From the NCBI RefSeq assembly GCF_018966525.1, contig NZ_CP076607.1:2542001-2606000 (forward strand): a stretch of DNA of 64,000 bases. The letters are read 5' to 3'. The notes under the pieces were generated by a model. The model was not told where the DNA came from, did no database searches, and was given only the letters and a program-made list of their open reading frames with translations. Made by a program: the position numbers and the translations under genes. How positions within the stretch are numbered: position 1 is the first letter of the stretch; every line of letters starts with the position of its first letter. This stretch comes from Paenibacillus sophorae (lineage in GTDB: Bacteria; Bacillota; Bacilli; Paenibacillales; Paenibacillaceae). Positions 8,165 to 16,205 of this stretch are shown piece by piece.

Positions 8165-9016
8165 TTACATGTTGGACTTCTCTGCAGCCGTTCTGCGGTC
8201 TGCCACCGACTGCGAGACCGATACGGCGGCGTATTCCAGCAGCGCTGCGCTTCCCGCCGCAGTTAGGGTATACCGGCCGCGGACGACGCGCATAAACCAG
8301 CCGTAATAGTTGTTCTGCAGGATCGCGGCTGCTGCCGGCACCCCGCTGCGCCGGCGGAGCTCCGCCGGCGTCACGCCCTTCGGAAGCGCGCCCGCAGCAG
8401 GCGCGCGGGCAGGCCCGGCGGCCCCGCCTTGGCCGCCGCCATCCGCCGCCGCGCCATCGGCGGCTGCCAGGGCGGCCTCGCGCTCCGCCGCCTCCAACGC
8501 GGCGGCTACGCGCAGCGCCTTCTCGCGGTAGGCGGTGACCAGCTTTACGCGCGCGCTGCCGCCCGTGTTGTAGTCCCCGCTGCGCTCGCGGAACTCATAG
8601 AGCAGCCGATCTCGCCGCCGCCCGCCGCTCCGGGCCGGGCCCGCTGGCGCCTCAGGCTCGGCCAATACCTCCACAAGCGGCGCCTTCGTCTTGTAGAAGA
8701 CAACGGTGACGAGACCGAGCCCCAGGCGGCGGCACAAATGGCTCAGCTCGCTCCAGCGCTGGCTCGCGGACCCTTTTTTCTCCCGGCATCTCTCGACCGC
8801 CAAATACACCGCCGGACTAAGCTTCAGCCGTTCCATCCCTTGGAGCAGCAAGGAGAGGTTGAAGGTCTTCTTCATCTCCACAATCAGCGGCGGTTCTTCA
8901 TCTCCCCGGACGCCGACCAGGTCACATGAACGCACCTCACCCTTGATCTCATAGCCTTGTTGTTCAAAAAAAATTTTTAAAGGAGCATACAGCTCTGTTT
9001 CGTGCCTTACCGCCAT
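8165..9016 (-). CDS. DUF2161-family putative PD-(D/E)xK phosphodiesterase
   Basis: 283 residues. The N-terminal domain has the nuclease-like core: Asp32 in SCDLVGV, then E47-x-K49 in LIVEMKK, matching the D...ExK motif of PD-(D/E)xK enzymes. The C-terminal part (ILQNNYYGWFMRVVRGRYTLT) looks like a winged helix. Between them residues about 165-215 form an extremely Ala/Gly-rich linker, coded by a very G+C-rich stretch (8380-8480) unlike its surroundings. GGAGAC precedes the ATG, and an extended -10 lies upstream. Neighbours give no clue to the role. Confidence 0.82.
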   Translation of the reverse strand: MAVRHETELYAPLKIFFEQQGYEIKGEVRSCDLVGVRGDEEPPLIVEMKKTFNLSLLLQGMERLKLSPAVYLAVERCREKKGSASQRWSELSHLCRRLGLGLVTVVFYKTKAPLVEVLAEPEAPAGPARSGGRRRDRLLYEFRERSGDYNTGGSARVKLVTAYREKALRVAAALEAAEREAALAAADGAAADGGGQGGAAGPARAPAAGALPKGVTPAELRRRSGVPAAAAILQNNYYGWFMRVVRGRYTLTAAGSAALLEYAAVSVSQSVADRRTAAEKSNM

Positions 9017-9053
9017 AGTTTGTCTCCTTTGTCACATTTACAGCTGATTCTCT

Positions 9054-9059
9054 ATTATA
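9054..9059 (-). promoter_or_regulatory. Extended -10 element of the DUF2161 gene
   Basis: Minus strand reads TGCTATAAT, a full extended -10, about 38 bp upstream of the ATG at 9016; the -35 (ACTGAC, 16 bp away) is weak. Confidence 0.5.
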
Positions 9060-9260
9060 GCACACCAAAAAAGAGGTCAGTATTTCGGGCTTCCCGCATA
9101 GGTATGTATTACACTTTTCGAATGCAAACTCCGCTGGGCGGCGGAAGCGTCGGAAGGGACGGCGGCAGGCAGGCGGATATTTAGGCGAGGGCAACCGGGC
9201 GAAGCCCGAACAGACATCACGCGAGGGTCACAAGAGCGCAAGGTGAGGAGGCAGCGAGCA

Positions 9261-11156
9261 ATGGACATTTTTGAACGTATAGCATCGTACCGGGCAGAGA
9301 ACGAACGTATGGCGTGGAGCGGAACCTTCAAGGAATATATAGACCTGCTAAAAAAAGATCCCACTCCCGCCAAAACGGCCCATTCCCGGGTGTATGACAT
9401 GATTAAATCGCATGGTGTCGAGGAAATTAACGGCCGCAAGCGTTACAAATTTTTTGAGCAGGAGATTTTCGGACTGGACCGGGCCATCGAAAAGCTGGTG
9501 GAGGAGTACTTCCATTCAGCCGCGCGGCGGCTCGATGTGCGTAAACGGATTCTGCTGCTGATGGGTCCGGTAAGCGGCGGCAAATCTACGCTGGTTACAC
9601 TGCTGAAGCGCGGGCTGGAACAGTATTCCCGTACGATACAAGGGGCGGTATACGCGATCGAAGGATGCCCGATGCATGAGGAGCCGCTGCATTTGATTCC
9701 GGGTGAGCTTCGTCCTGAGATCGAGAAGGAGCTGGGCGTGCGCATCGAGGGCAACCTATGCCCTTCCTGCCAGATGCGGCTGAAGAATGAATACGGCGGC
9801 GACATTGAGAAGGTGCGGGTTGTGCGGGTGCTGTTATCGGAAGAGGAGCGCGTCGGCATCGGAACCTTCAGTCCGTCCGACCCGAAATCGCAGGATATCG
9901 CCGATCTGACGGGCAGCATCGACTTCTCGACCATTACTGAATACGGATCGGAATCCGATCCCCGGGCTTACCGGTTCGACGGCGAGCTGAATAAGGCCAA
10001 CCGCGGACTGATGGAGTTCCAGGAAATGCTCAAGTGCGACGAGAAGTTTCTGTGGAACCTGCTGTCGCTGACGCAGGAGGGCAATTTCAAGGCTGGCCGG
10101 TTCGCTCTGATCAGCGCCGACGAGCTCATTGTCGCCCACACGAACGAAACGGAGTATAAGGCGTTCATTTCCAACAAAAAAAATGAAGCGCTCCAGTCGC
10201 GGATGATCGTCATGCCGGTGCCTTATAACCTGAAGGTGTCGGAAGAGGAGAAGATTTACGCTAAGCTGATCGCCCAGAGCGACATGAAGCATGTGCATAT
10301 CGCGCCCCACGCGCTGCGTGCAGCCGCGATTTTCTCCGTCTTGACAAGGCTCAAGGAGAGCAAGAAGCAGGGCATGGATCTGATCAAGAAGCTGCGGATG
10401 TACGATGGCGAAGAAGTCGAGGGCTACAAGGAAGCCGACCTGAAGGAGATGCAGAACGAATACTTAGACGAAGGCATGTCCGGCATCGATCCCCGGTACG
10501 TCATCAACCGCATTTCCAGCGCGCTGATCAAGGGCGATCTGGAGTGCATGAACGCGCTTGACGTGCTGCGGGCGATCAAGGACGGCCTGGATCAGCATCC
10601 TTCGATTACGAAGGAGGAGCGGGAGCGGTATTTGAACTTCATTTCCATTGCCCGGAAAGAATACGACACTTTGGCCAAGAACGAGGTGCAGAAGGCGTTC
10701 GTTTACTCTTTTGAGGAATCGGCCAAGACGCTGTTTGAGAATTATCTCGACAACATCGAGGCGTTCTGCAACTGGACCAAAATCCGCGACCCGTTGACCG
10801 ATGAGGAAATGGAGCCGGATGAGCGGCTGATGCGTTCCATCGAGGAACAAATCGGCATTTCGGAGAATGCCAAGAAGGCTTTCCGGGAGGAGATTCTAAT
10901 CCGGATTTCCGCCTATTCCCGCAAAGGCAAAAAGTTCGAGTACAGCAACCACGACCGTCTTCGGGAGGCGATTGAGAAGAAGCTGTTCGCGGATCTCAAA
11001 GATATCGTCAAAATCACAACCTCATCCAAAACCCCGGATGAGAGCCAGTTGAAGCGGATCAACGAGGTGTCCCGCCGTCTGATCGAGGAGCATGGCTACT
11101 GCCCGATTTGCGCCAATGAACTGCTCCGGTACGTGGGCAGCCTGCTGAACCGCTAA
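9261..11156 (+). CDS. prkA: PrkA, AAA+ serine kinase/protease of sporulation
   Basis: 631 residues, the length of B. subtilis PrkA. An N-terminal AAA+ domain with Walker A GPVSGGKST (102-110) is followed by the PrkA C-terminal domain. PrkA was described as a serine protein kinase and later as an ATP-dependent protease-like AAA protein needed for efficient sporulation; the E. coli counterpart YeaG works with YeaH. A GTG in frame at 9243 is actually part of the ribosome site GTGAGGAGG, so the ATG at 9261 (MDIFERIASY) is the start. Partners yhbH and spoVR are on the opposite strand downstream rather than in this operon. Confidence 0.97.
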   Translation: MDIFERIASYRAENERMAWSGTFKEYIDLLKKDPTPAKTAHSRVYDMIKSHGVEEINGRKRYKFFEQEIFGLDRAIEKLVEEYFHSAARRLDVRKRILLLMGPVSGGKSTLVTLLKRGLEQYSRTIQGAVYAIEGCPMHEEPLHLIPGELRPEIEKELGVRIEGNLCPSCQMRLKNEYGGDIEKVRVVRVLLSEEERVGIGTFSPSDPKSQDIADLTGSIDFSTITEYGSESDPRAYRFDGELNKANRGLMEFQEMLKCDEKFLWNLLSLTQEGNFKAGRFALISADELIVAHTNETEYKAFISNKKNEALQSRMIVMPVPYNLKVSEEEKIYAKLIAQSDMKHVHIAPHALRAAAIFSVLTRLKESKKQGMDLIKKLRMYDGEEVEGYKEADLKEMQNEYLDEGMSGIDPRYVINRISSALIKGDLECMNALDVLRAIKDGLDQHPSITKEERERYLNFISIARKEYDTLAKNEVQKAFVYSFEESAKTLFENYLDNIEAFCNWTKIRDPLTDEEMEPDERLMRSIEEQIGISENAKKAFREEILIRISAYSRKGKKFEYSNHDRLREAIEKKLFADLKDIVKITTSSKTPDESQLKRINEVSRRLIEEHGYCPICANELLRYVGSLLNR

Positions 11157-11198
11157 GCATTGTCTAGAACATATACGGCAAGCACGCGATAAATCATT

Positions 11199-11232
11199 AA
11201 AAAGGACCGCTGACGGCAGCGGTCCTTTTTCC
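11199..11232 (+). terminator. Terminator after prkA
   Basis: Perfect stem AAAAGGACCGCT / AGCGGTCCTTTT ending in T5. Confidence 0.9.
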
Positions 11233-11375
11233 ATTTAGCACATAATTATTTCACTATATGAAAAATCATCAATAGTAAATCAATAGTGATCATCAGCCAA
11301 GGAGCAGCAACTGCGATCCATGCCGATTTGCTCTTTTTTCTCAGAAAAATTCAGACTCGGGGGCGCAATATCATA

Positions 11376-11381
11376 TATAAT
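11376..11381 (+). promoter_or_regulatory. Possible -10 element of the LtaS-like gene
   Basis: TATAAT within ATCATATATAATAG, 40 bp upstream of the start; no good -35 at 17 bp. Confidence 0.35.
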
Positions 11382-11421
11382 AGATTTCAATGTACTATGT
11401 ACTATTGACAGGGGCGAGAAC

Positions 11422-13716
11422 ATGAAAAAACGATTTTACATTTTACCCTCCTTTCTTTTTTTGTTCCTCTTTTCTTATGGGCGTATCCTCTTATACCGGC
11501 AGAAGGATATCCGCGTGGGATTTACCACACTCTATGCTCCAACCTTGAAGGATATCGGGATCGGCATTTTGATTTTGCTCGTTTTTTATACGCTTTCAAA
11601 GGTGAATCTTATCGCTTCGTTTGTTTTGGCGGTGGTACTGGGCGTTTTCCATTTGGCGAATGTCGAATATATTTACGCGCTGGACCATGTGGTCAACCTG
11701 AAAGATATCACCATGGCGTCGGACAAGGAATTTATTGCGGGCACGTTGTTTCATGTCAGTTTCCCGGTCTATTCCATCCTGCTGATGGCGTCTCTAATGG
11801 CGTCGATCTTTTTTCTCTGCAAGCTGCTGTTGTTCCCGCTAAAGACCAAACGGTACAACCTGCTCGCATTCGCCGGGCTGTTGATTCTCTATCTTGCCAT
11901 TGCCATTCATTCGAGCGGGGATTGGAAGAACGGCAATTTTGTATCCGCTTCGATCCGCAATTCCGTTGCTCTGCTGACCTTTAATGAAGAAGCGCTGACG
12001 GACTATCCTGCGGATATCGAGCGGCAGATCAATACGTCGCAGCAGCTCAAAGACGGCGAATATTTGCTGAACAACCATACAGGGGGCAAAAATATTCTGA
12101 TGGTCGTCATGGAAGGCATTCCGGGGGCTTATTCACCTGTCAATCAGGAGTTTCTGGACATCTCTAATGATATCAAGATGACCAGCTTGGACAAAATCAA
12201 AGACCACAGCCTCATTCTCCCTAACTACATCACCCACAATAATCAGACGATAAGAGGCATGTACTCGCTGGTCAGCGGCGATTATCCCAAATTGGACGCT
12301 TCCACACCCAAAGCCTATGAATATTTGCAAAAAGACCCCAGTTACCGGGAAGAGCTTCTTCCCAAACTGCTGAAGCACCGGGGCTATAATACGGCGTTTA
12401 TCCAGGCGGCGGAGCTGGAGTATATGTCTAAGGGCGATTTCATGACGGCTGCGGGCTTCGATACGGTGATCGGAGGGGAGAGCTTCAAGAATCCGTACGT
12501 TCCTTTCGGATGGGGGCCGGATGACAAAGCTTTTTTCGAGCAATCGCAAAAATATATTGATGAACTGAACGGCAAGGGCAAGCCGTGGTTTGCTACGATG
12601 CTGACGGTCGGAACGCATCATCCCTACGCTGTGACGGATGATTACGCCAAGCAGTATCCGAGCCGCAAGGCGGCGGCGGTGGCTTATCTGAATGAGGCGC
12701 TGTCCGGGTTCATTGATTATATTGATCATTCCAGTTTCGCCAAAGACACGCTGGTGCTGTTCGTCTCCGACGAATCGCATGGGGTGAATGACCAGCCTTA
12801 CGGCTCGAACTGGGGGATTTTCGCCGCGTATTCACCCGACATTGACGGTCAAGTCATCAACGACGGCATTTACGGGCAGAAGGATATTCTGCTCTCGCTG
12901 CTGGATTATGCAGACCCTAACCTGGATGCTTATACGACGGGCCGAAGCGTGTTCCGGAAATATACCGAAGATTCGCCGATCCTGTTTGCCTCCCACTATA
13001 ATGGCGATATCTTTTATTCGACCGTAAAAGGAACTGTTTATCAGGTGGATAACAGCGGACAGCTTTACAGCCTGACCTCCCAGAATGGGGAGCTGTTCAG
13101 CAGCAAGTACGAGAGGACTTCCCTGTCGGACAGTGCGCTGAAAAAGAAAATACTGACCTATAAAAATTACATCGACAAGTCCTCGGCGGGGGATCAAACC
13201 ATCGTGATTACGAAAAATAAAGACATTCCGCTTGCGGGCGGCGGGGAAACCGTCGTCACCGACGGACAGTTCATCACGCTGCCTGAGGAGTCGTATGTCG
13301 ACATTCAAGTGGACTATGATGCTTCTTCGATGGCTGCCGCGGATTGGCTTGTTCTTAAATTCGAGGATTACAGCGGCCACAAAAGCGTACGAATGATCGA
13401 CAAGCAGACCAGCAGCGGAAGAATGACGTTCAGGTTCTACAATGAGAAGGTAGGCTACGGCTACGCCTTCAACCTGAAGACTTCTTTTCATACCAATGAT
13501 TACTCGGGCGCCGAAAAAGCGATCAAAATCAACAATATCAGCGTGGGATTCTCGAAAACCGTTCCGGAGGCCAGCCCATCACCGGCAGCAAGTCCCGGTT
13601 CATCGCCGGCCATCGCGCCAGGGGCAAGCTTCAAGGCGGCTCCCAGCCCGACACCGGCCGCAAGCTCAGGGCCGAAGCATGTGGAGGTCATTGATATGGA
13701 TGCCGGCAACGAGTAA
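11422..13716 (+). CDS. LTA-synthase-like membrane sulfatase-fold protein with extra C-terminal domain
   Basis: 764 residues. Five N-terminal membrane segments (to about residue 175) precede an extracellular alkaline-phosphatase-superfamily domain, the layout of LtaS phosphoglycerol transferases. LMVVMEGIPG begins the domain, NNQTIRGMYSLVSGDYP offers the Thr nucleophile, LTVGTHHPY and LFVSDESHG carry metal ligands. After the catalytic domain come about 200 residues of beta-rich sequence and then a Ser/Pro/Ala-rich tail (SPSPAASPGSSP type), absent from canonical LtaS. The frame opens at 11320, but the ATG at 11422 (MKKRFYILPSF), preceded by AGGGGCG, starts the first membrane helix. Likely a cell-envelope polymer transferase; exact substrate unknown. 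Confidence 0.85.
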   Translation: MKKRFYILPSFLFLFLFSYGRILLYRQKDIRVGFTTLYAPTLKDIGIGILILLVFYTLSKVNLIASFVLAVVLGVFHLANVEYIYALDHVVNLKDITMASDKEFIAGTLFHVSFPVYSILLMASLMASIFFLCKLLLFPLKTKRYNLLAFAGLLILYLAIAIHSSGDWKNGNFVSASIRNSVALLTFNEEALTDYPADIERQINTSQQLKDGEYLLNNHTGGKNILMVVMEGIPGAYSPVNQEFLDISNDIKMTSLDKIKDHSLILPNYITHNNQTIRGMYSLVSGDYPKLDASTPKAYEYLQKDPSYREELLPKLLKHRGYNTAFIQAAELEYMSKGDFMTAAGFDTVIGGESFKNPYVPFGWGPDDKAFFEQSQKYIDELNGKGKPWFATMLTVGTHHPYAVTDDYAKQYPSRKAAAVAYLNEALSGFIDYIDHSSFAKDTLVLFVSDESHGVNDQPYGSNWGIFAAYSPDIDGQVINDGIYGQKDILLSLLDYADPNLDAYTTGRSVFRKYTEDSPILFASHYNGDIFYSTVKGTVYQVDNSGQLYSLTSQNGELFSSKYERTSLSDSALKKKILTYKNYIDKSSAGDQTIVITKNKDIPLAGGGETVVTDGQFITLPEESYVDIQVDYDASSMAAADWLVLKFEDYSGHKSVRMIDKQTSSGRMTFRFYNEKVGYGYAFNLKTSFHTNDYSGAEKAIKINNISVGFSKTVPEASPSPAASPGSSPAIAPGASFKAAPSPTPAASSGPKHVEVIDMDAGNE

Positions 13717-13772
13717 ATAGAGTGAACGGCTTCCATAAGAAAAACTCCGATTGGAGCCACTCCAAGATGTTG

Positions 13773-13800
13773 CCGAATCCCTCATTCGGGGTTGTTTTTC
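13773..13800 (+). terminator. Terminator after the LtaS-like gene
   Basis: Stem CCGAAT / ATTCGG followed by GGGTTGTTTTTC. Confidence 0.6.
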
Positions 13801-13854
13801 TTGCAATATCAGGAAGCCTAGTCTTTGAAGACTTTACGTTCTGATAGTATAAAG

Positions 13855-13897
13855 TAAGGCCCGGGGACGCATCGTCCTCGGGCCTTTGGTCTTTTTT
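13855..13897. terminator. Strong hairpin between convergent LtaS-like and spoVR genes
   Basis: AAGGCCCGGGGAC pairs with GTCCTCGGGCCTT. The T tract (TGGTCTTTTTT) is on the + side; the minus side, serving spoVR, lacks one. Confidence 0.65.
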
Positions 13898-13918
13898 AAC
13901 GGCGCATACGCATGATCT

Positions 13919-15310
13919 TTAAACGAACTTCCGCAGCACCTTTTTGCCGTCATAGGAGAAGCATGCCTTTTTGTCTTCGATGACGGTCTCCAGATGGACG
14001 GTCTTGCCCCACAGCGAATAAATATGAGGCAGTGTACGTTCCAGGTACTTCAGATCCAGCTCGATGCCCTCATAGCGGTGGACGATGTACAGCTCGCCGT
14101 TGCGCTCGAAGTTGCCGTCCTGGACAACCAGATAAGGCGAACCGCCGTTGATGCGGGCCTGCACCAACTGCTCCCTGACATTTTCCCAGGCCTTGTCGGT
14201 GATTTTCCATTCTGGGCCTTTCTTCTCGAAGACGTACAAGTCGAGATCCTCGACCAATTCTTTGGTCAGGTAGCTGCGGATGAAGGAAATGTCGGAATCT
14301 AGCTCGCGCACCTCGAAGATTTTATCCCGGTCCCAGCGCCGCTCAATATCCTCTATGATCTTCAGGCCCAGATAATACGGGTTCAAGCTCTGACGGGAGG
14401 GCTGCACAACCGCGGAATTGAGCTTGGCATACTCGACCGTCTCCTCCGGCGTCAGGTCCAGTTCCCGCATGATGCGCTGATGCCAGTAGGAAGCCCAGCC
14501 TTCGTTCATAATCTTCGTCTCCATCTGCGGCCAGAAGTAGAGCATCTCGTCATGCAGCATCGTCATAATGTCGCGCTGCCAGTCCTCAAGCGCAGCGGAG
14601 TAATGCTGAATGAACCAGACCACGTCCTTCTCCGGTTCTGGAGGGAAGGGTTTGTGTCCGGCTCCGGATTTCTCGGCGGAGGCTTCGGCGGCCTTGTCGA
14701 GCTGCCAAAGCTCCTCATAAGGGTTGGCATCGAGGATGTCCTGTGCCGATTCCCGGCGCTCCTTCAGCCGCCCCTCCACAAGACGGCTATTGCCCGGCTT
14801 GCTCTGCCGAATTAGGCTGGGATCGATATGCTCCTGGATGGCCAAAACGGCGTCGATGAAACTCTCGACCGAGTCCGTCCCGTATTTGACGGTGTACTCG
14901 GCGATCCGGTCGGCAGTGGCCGACATGCTCTCGACCATATTGCGGTTAGACTCCGAGAAGCGCATATTATTTTTGAAAAAATCACAGTGCGCCAGCACAT
15001 GGGCGACAATCAGCTTGTTCTGGACCAGAGAGTTGCCGTCAAGCAGGAAGGCGTAGCACGGATTGGAATTGATGACCAATTCGTATATTTTGCTCAGCCC
15101 GAAATCATACTGGGATTTCATTTTGTGAAACGTCTTTCCGAAGCTCCAATGACCGAAACGGGTCGGCATTCCGTAAGCCCCGAACGTGTAGATAATATCG
15201 GCGGGGCAAATTTCGTAGCGCATGGGGTAGAAATCCAGGCCGAACCCGGAAGCGATTTCCGTAATCTCGGCTATAGCCTTCTCAAGCGCCTGTATCTCAT
15301 CGCTGGGCAT
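13919..15310 (-). CDS. spoVR: SpoVR, stage V sporulation protein
   Basis: 463 residues, typical SpoVR length. Recognisable family stretches are [17 protein letters not shown] (near 50), [27 protein letters not shown], and [27 protein letters not shown]. In B. subtilis SpoVR is mother-cell (sigma-E) expressed and needed for spore cortex formation; in E. coli the homologue YcgB is linked to YeaG/YeaH. The frame is open to 15415, but AAGGAG ten bases before the ATG at 15310 ([13 protein letters not shown]) decides the start. A sequence resembling a sigma-E promoter lies 55-85 bp upstream. A decayed fragment of this gene sits about 570 bp upstream of its 5' end. Confidence 0.95.
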   Translation of the reverse strand: MPSDEIQALEKAIAEITEIASGFGLDFYPMRYEICPADIIYTFGAYGMPTRFGHWSFGKTFHKMKSQYDFGLSKIYELVINSNPCYAFLLDGNSLVQNKLIVAHVLAHCDFFKNNMRFSESNRNMVESMSATADRIAEYTVKYGTDSVESFIDAVLAIQEHIDPSLIRQSKPGNSRLVEGRLKERRESAQDILDANPYEELWQLDKAAEASAEKSGAGHKPFPPEPEKDVVWFIQHYSAALEDWQRDIMTMLHDEMLYFWPQMETKIMNEGWASYWHQRIMRELDLTPEETVEYAKLNSAVVQPSRQSLNPYYLGLKIIEDIERRWDRDKIFEVRELDSDISFIRSYLTKELVEDLDLYVFEKKGPEWKITDKAWENVREQLVQARINGGSPYLVVQDGNFERNGELYIVHRYEGIELDLKYLERTLPHIYSLWGKTVHLETVIEDKKACFSYDGKKVLRKFV

Positions 15311-15363
15311 GTACCCATCTCCTTTCCACCTGTGAATCCTGTTAGCGGCAGAGCCGTTCACAA

Positions 15364-15394
15364 GATGTATATGCTGGAAGAAGGAGACTATGCC
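15364..15394 (-). promoter_or_regulatory. Possible sigma-E promoter of spoVR
   Basis: Minus strand GCATAGT and CATATACAT separated by 13-14 bp resemble the sigma-E consensus (GHATATT ... CATACAHT) with some mismatches. spoVR is sigma-E-dependent in B. subtilis. Confidence 0.3.
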
Positions 15395-15420
15395 TATCAG
15401 AGCAGGCGAATACAAGATAA

Positions 15421-15450
15421 CCTAACAATAAATGTATGATTATTGTTAGG
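15421..15450. repeat. Perfect 11-bp inverted repeat upstream of spoVR
   Basis: CCTAACAATAA (15421-15431) and TTATTGTTAGG (15440-15450) form a perfect palindrome with an 8-base centre, 111 bp upstream of the spoVR start. It could be an operator or a weak AT-rich hairpin. Confidence 0.7.
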
Positions 15451-15570
15451 TTTATTCATCGTCAGGATCTATTCCCCAGAAAATATAATGCGAAATTCAT
15501 CGGATCTACTTTAAATTCTTTCATTCGCGCAAGCGCTACCCTTGCATGGGTGGTCCAGAGAACTTTGTAC

Positions 15571-15780
15571 CTATTTATTCTCATTCCCGACCTCATCCAG
15601 CAATTTCGCAAACTCTTCCTCGCTGTCACTGTATGTGGAAATGCCATCCTTACGATCTTTCTGAGCTTGATGAAGCTGGGACAAAACGCCATCATCTTTA
15701 AATATCAATGAAGTCATTCTTTTCTTTTGTTCCTCTGTAAATGTAGGCCTTTGCTCCAATGGTTCTTTGGAAATGGACAT
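15571..15780 (-). CDS. Small charged protein, function unknown
   Basis: 69 residues beginning MSISKEPLEQRPTFTEEQKK and ending in an acidic helix (SEEEFAKLLDEVGNENK). No membrane segment or Cys motif. CAGGTG seven bases before the ATG at 15780 supports translation. The composition is strongly helical and charged, as in small regulatory or antitoxin-like proteins, but I do not recognise a family. It sits between spoVR and a decayed spoVR fragment, in a stretch that has clearly been rearranged. Confidence 0.55.
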   Translation of the reverse strand: MSISKEPLEQRPTFTEEQKKRMTSLIFKDDGVLSQLHQAQKDRKDGISTYSDSEEEFAKLLDEVGNENK

Positions 15781-15882
15781 TCGGATCACCTGCAAGTAAT
15801 ACATCGATTTTTTTAACTAAGGAAGTATTTCAGAAAAGGTCGTGGAGAGCTTATTTTTGTAAGCACCTTTGGAGATGCGAAT

Positions 15883-15947
15883 CCCAGCCTTCGCTCAGGA
15901 CCATCGTCCCCATCTGCGGCCAGAAATAGAGTATCGTCATGCAGCAT
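15883..15947 (-). pseudogene. Decayed fragment of a second spoVR copy
   Basis: This 65-bp stretch repeats part of spoVR (14494-14560) in the same orientation. Shared blocks are CCCAGCCTTCG, CATCTGCGGCCAGAA and CGTCATGCAGCAT in the same order and spacing, except for a 2-bp deletion between the last two blocks that shifts the frame. The SpoVR peptide YFWPQM is recoverable on one side of the shift and LHD on the other. The remnant is isolated, so most of the copy has been lost. Confidence 0.75.
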
Positions 15948-16196
15948 GGAGAGATCCCTGCAAATATGAGCCAGCCTCATGATGAAAGTTAACAAAATAT
16001 CCGGTAAATATTCTATAATATTTGATATAATATTCTTACCTCTACTCGGATTCTACACTATTAGACTATTCTCGCCTGTCGGATCGGCCGGCGGCGCTTA
16101 CGGATTGGATTATGGGTGTAGTGACGCACAGGGTTCCCTGACAAAGTGCCCGCCCTAAATGCCCTTTGCGGAGGCGTTACGGTTAGTTAAGAGAGG
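15948..16196. other. Noncoding region upstream of the PAS histidine kinase
   Basis: Contains an AT-rich imperfect inverted repeat at 16003-16040 (GGTAAATATTC ... AATATTCTTACC) with two TATAAT-like cores that may act as a promoter. Nothing else recognised. Confidence 0.4.
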
Positions 16197-16205
16197 ATGT
16201 GGACT

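Noticed and set aside
8429..8929. 166-codon + strand frame opposite the DUF2161 gene
   Set aside because: Lies in the G+C-rich linker, where all frames stay open; low-complexity product.
13500..13760. 86-codon minus-strand frame at the end of the LtaS-like gene
   Set aside because: Product mirrors the Pro/Ala/Ser low-complexity tail; no ribosome site.
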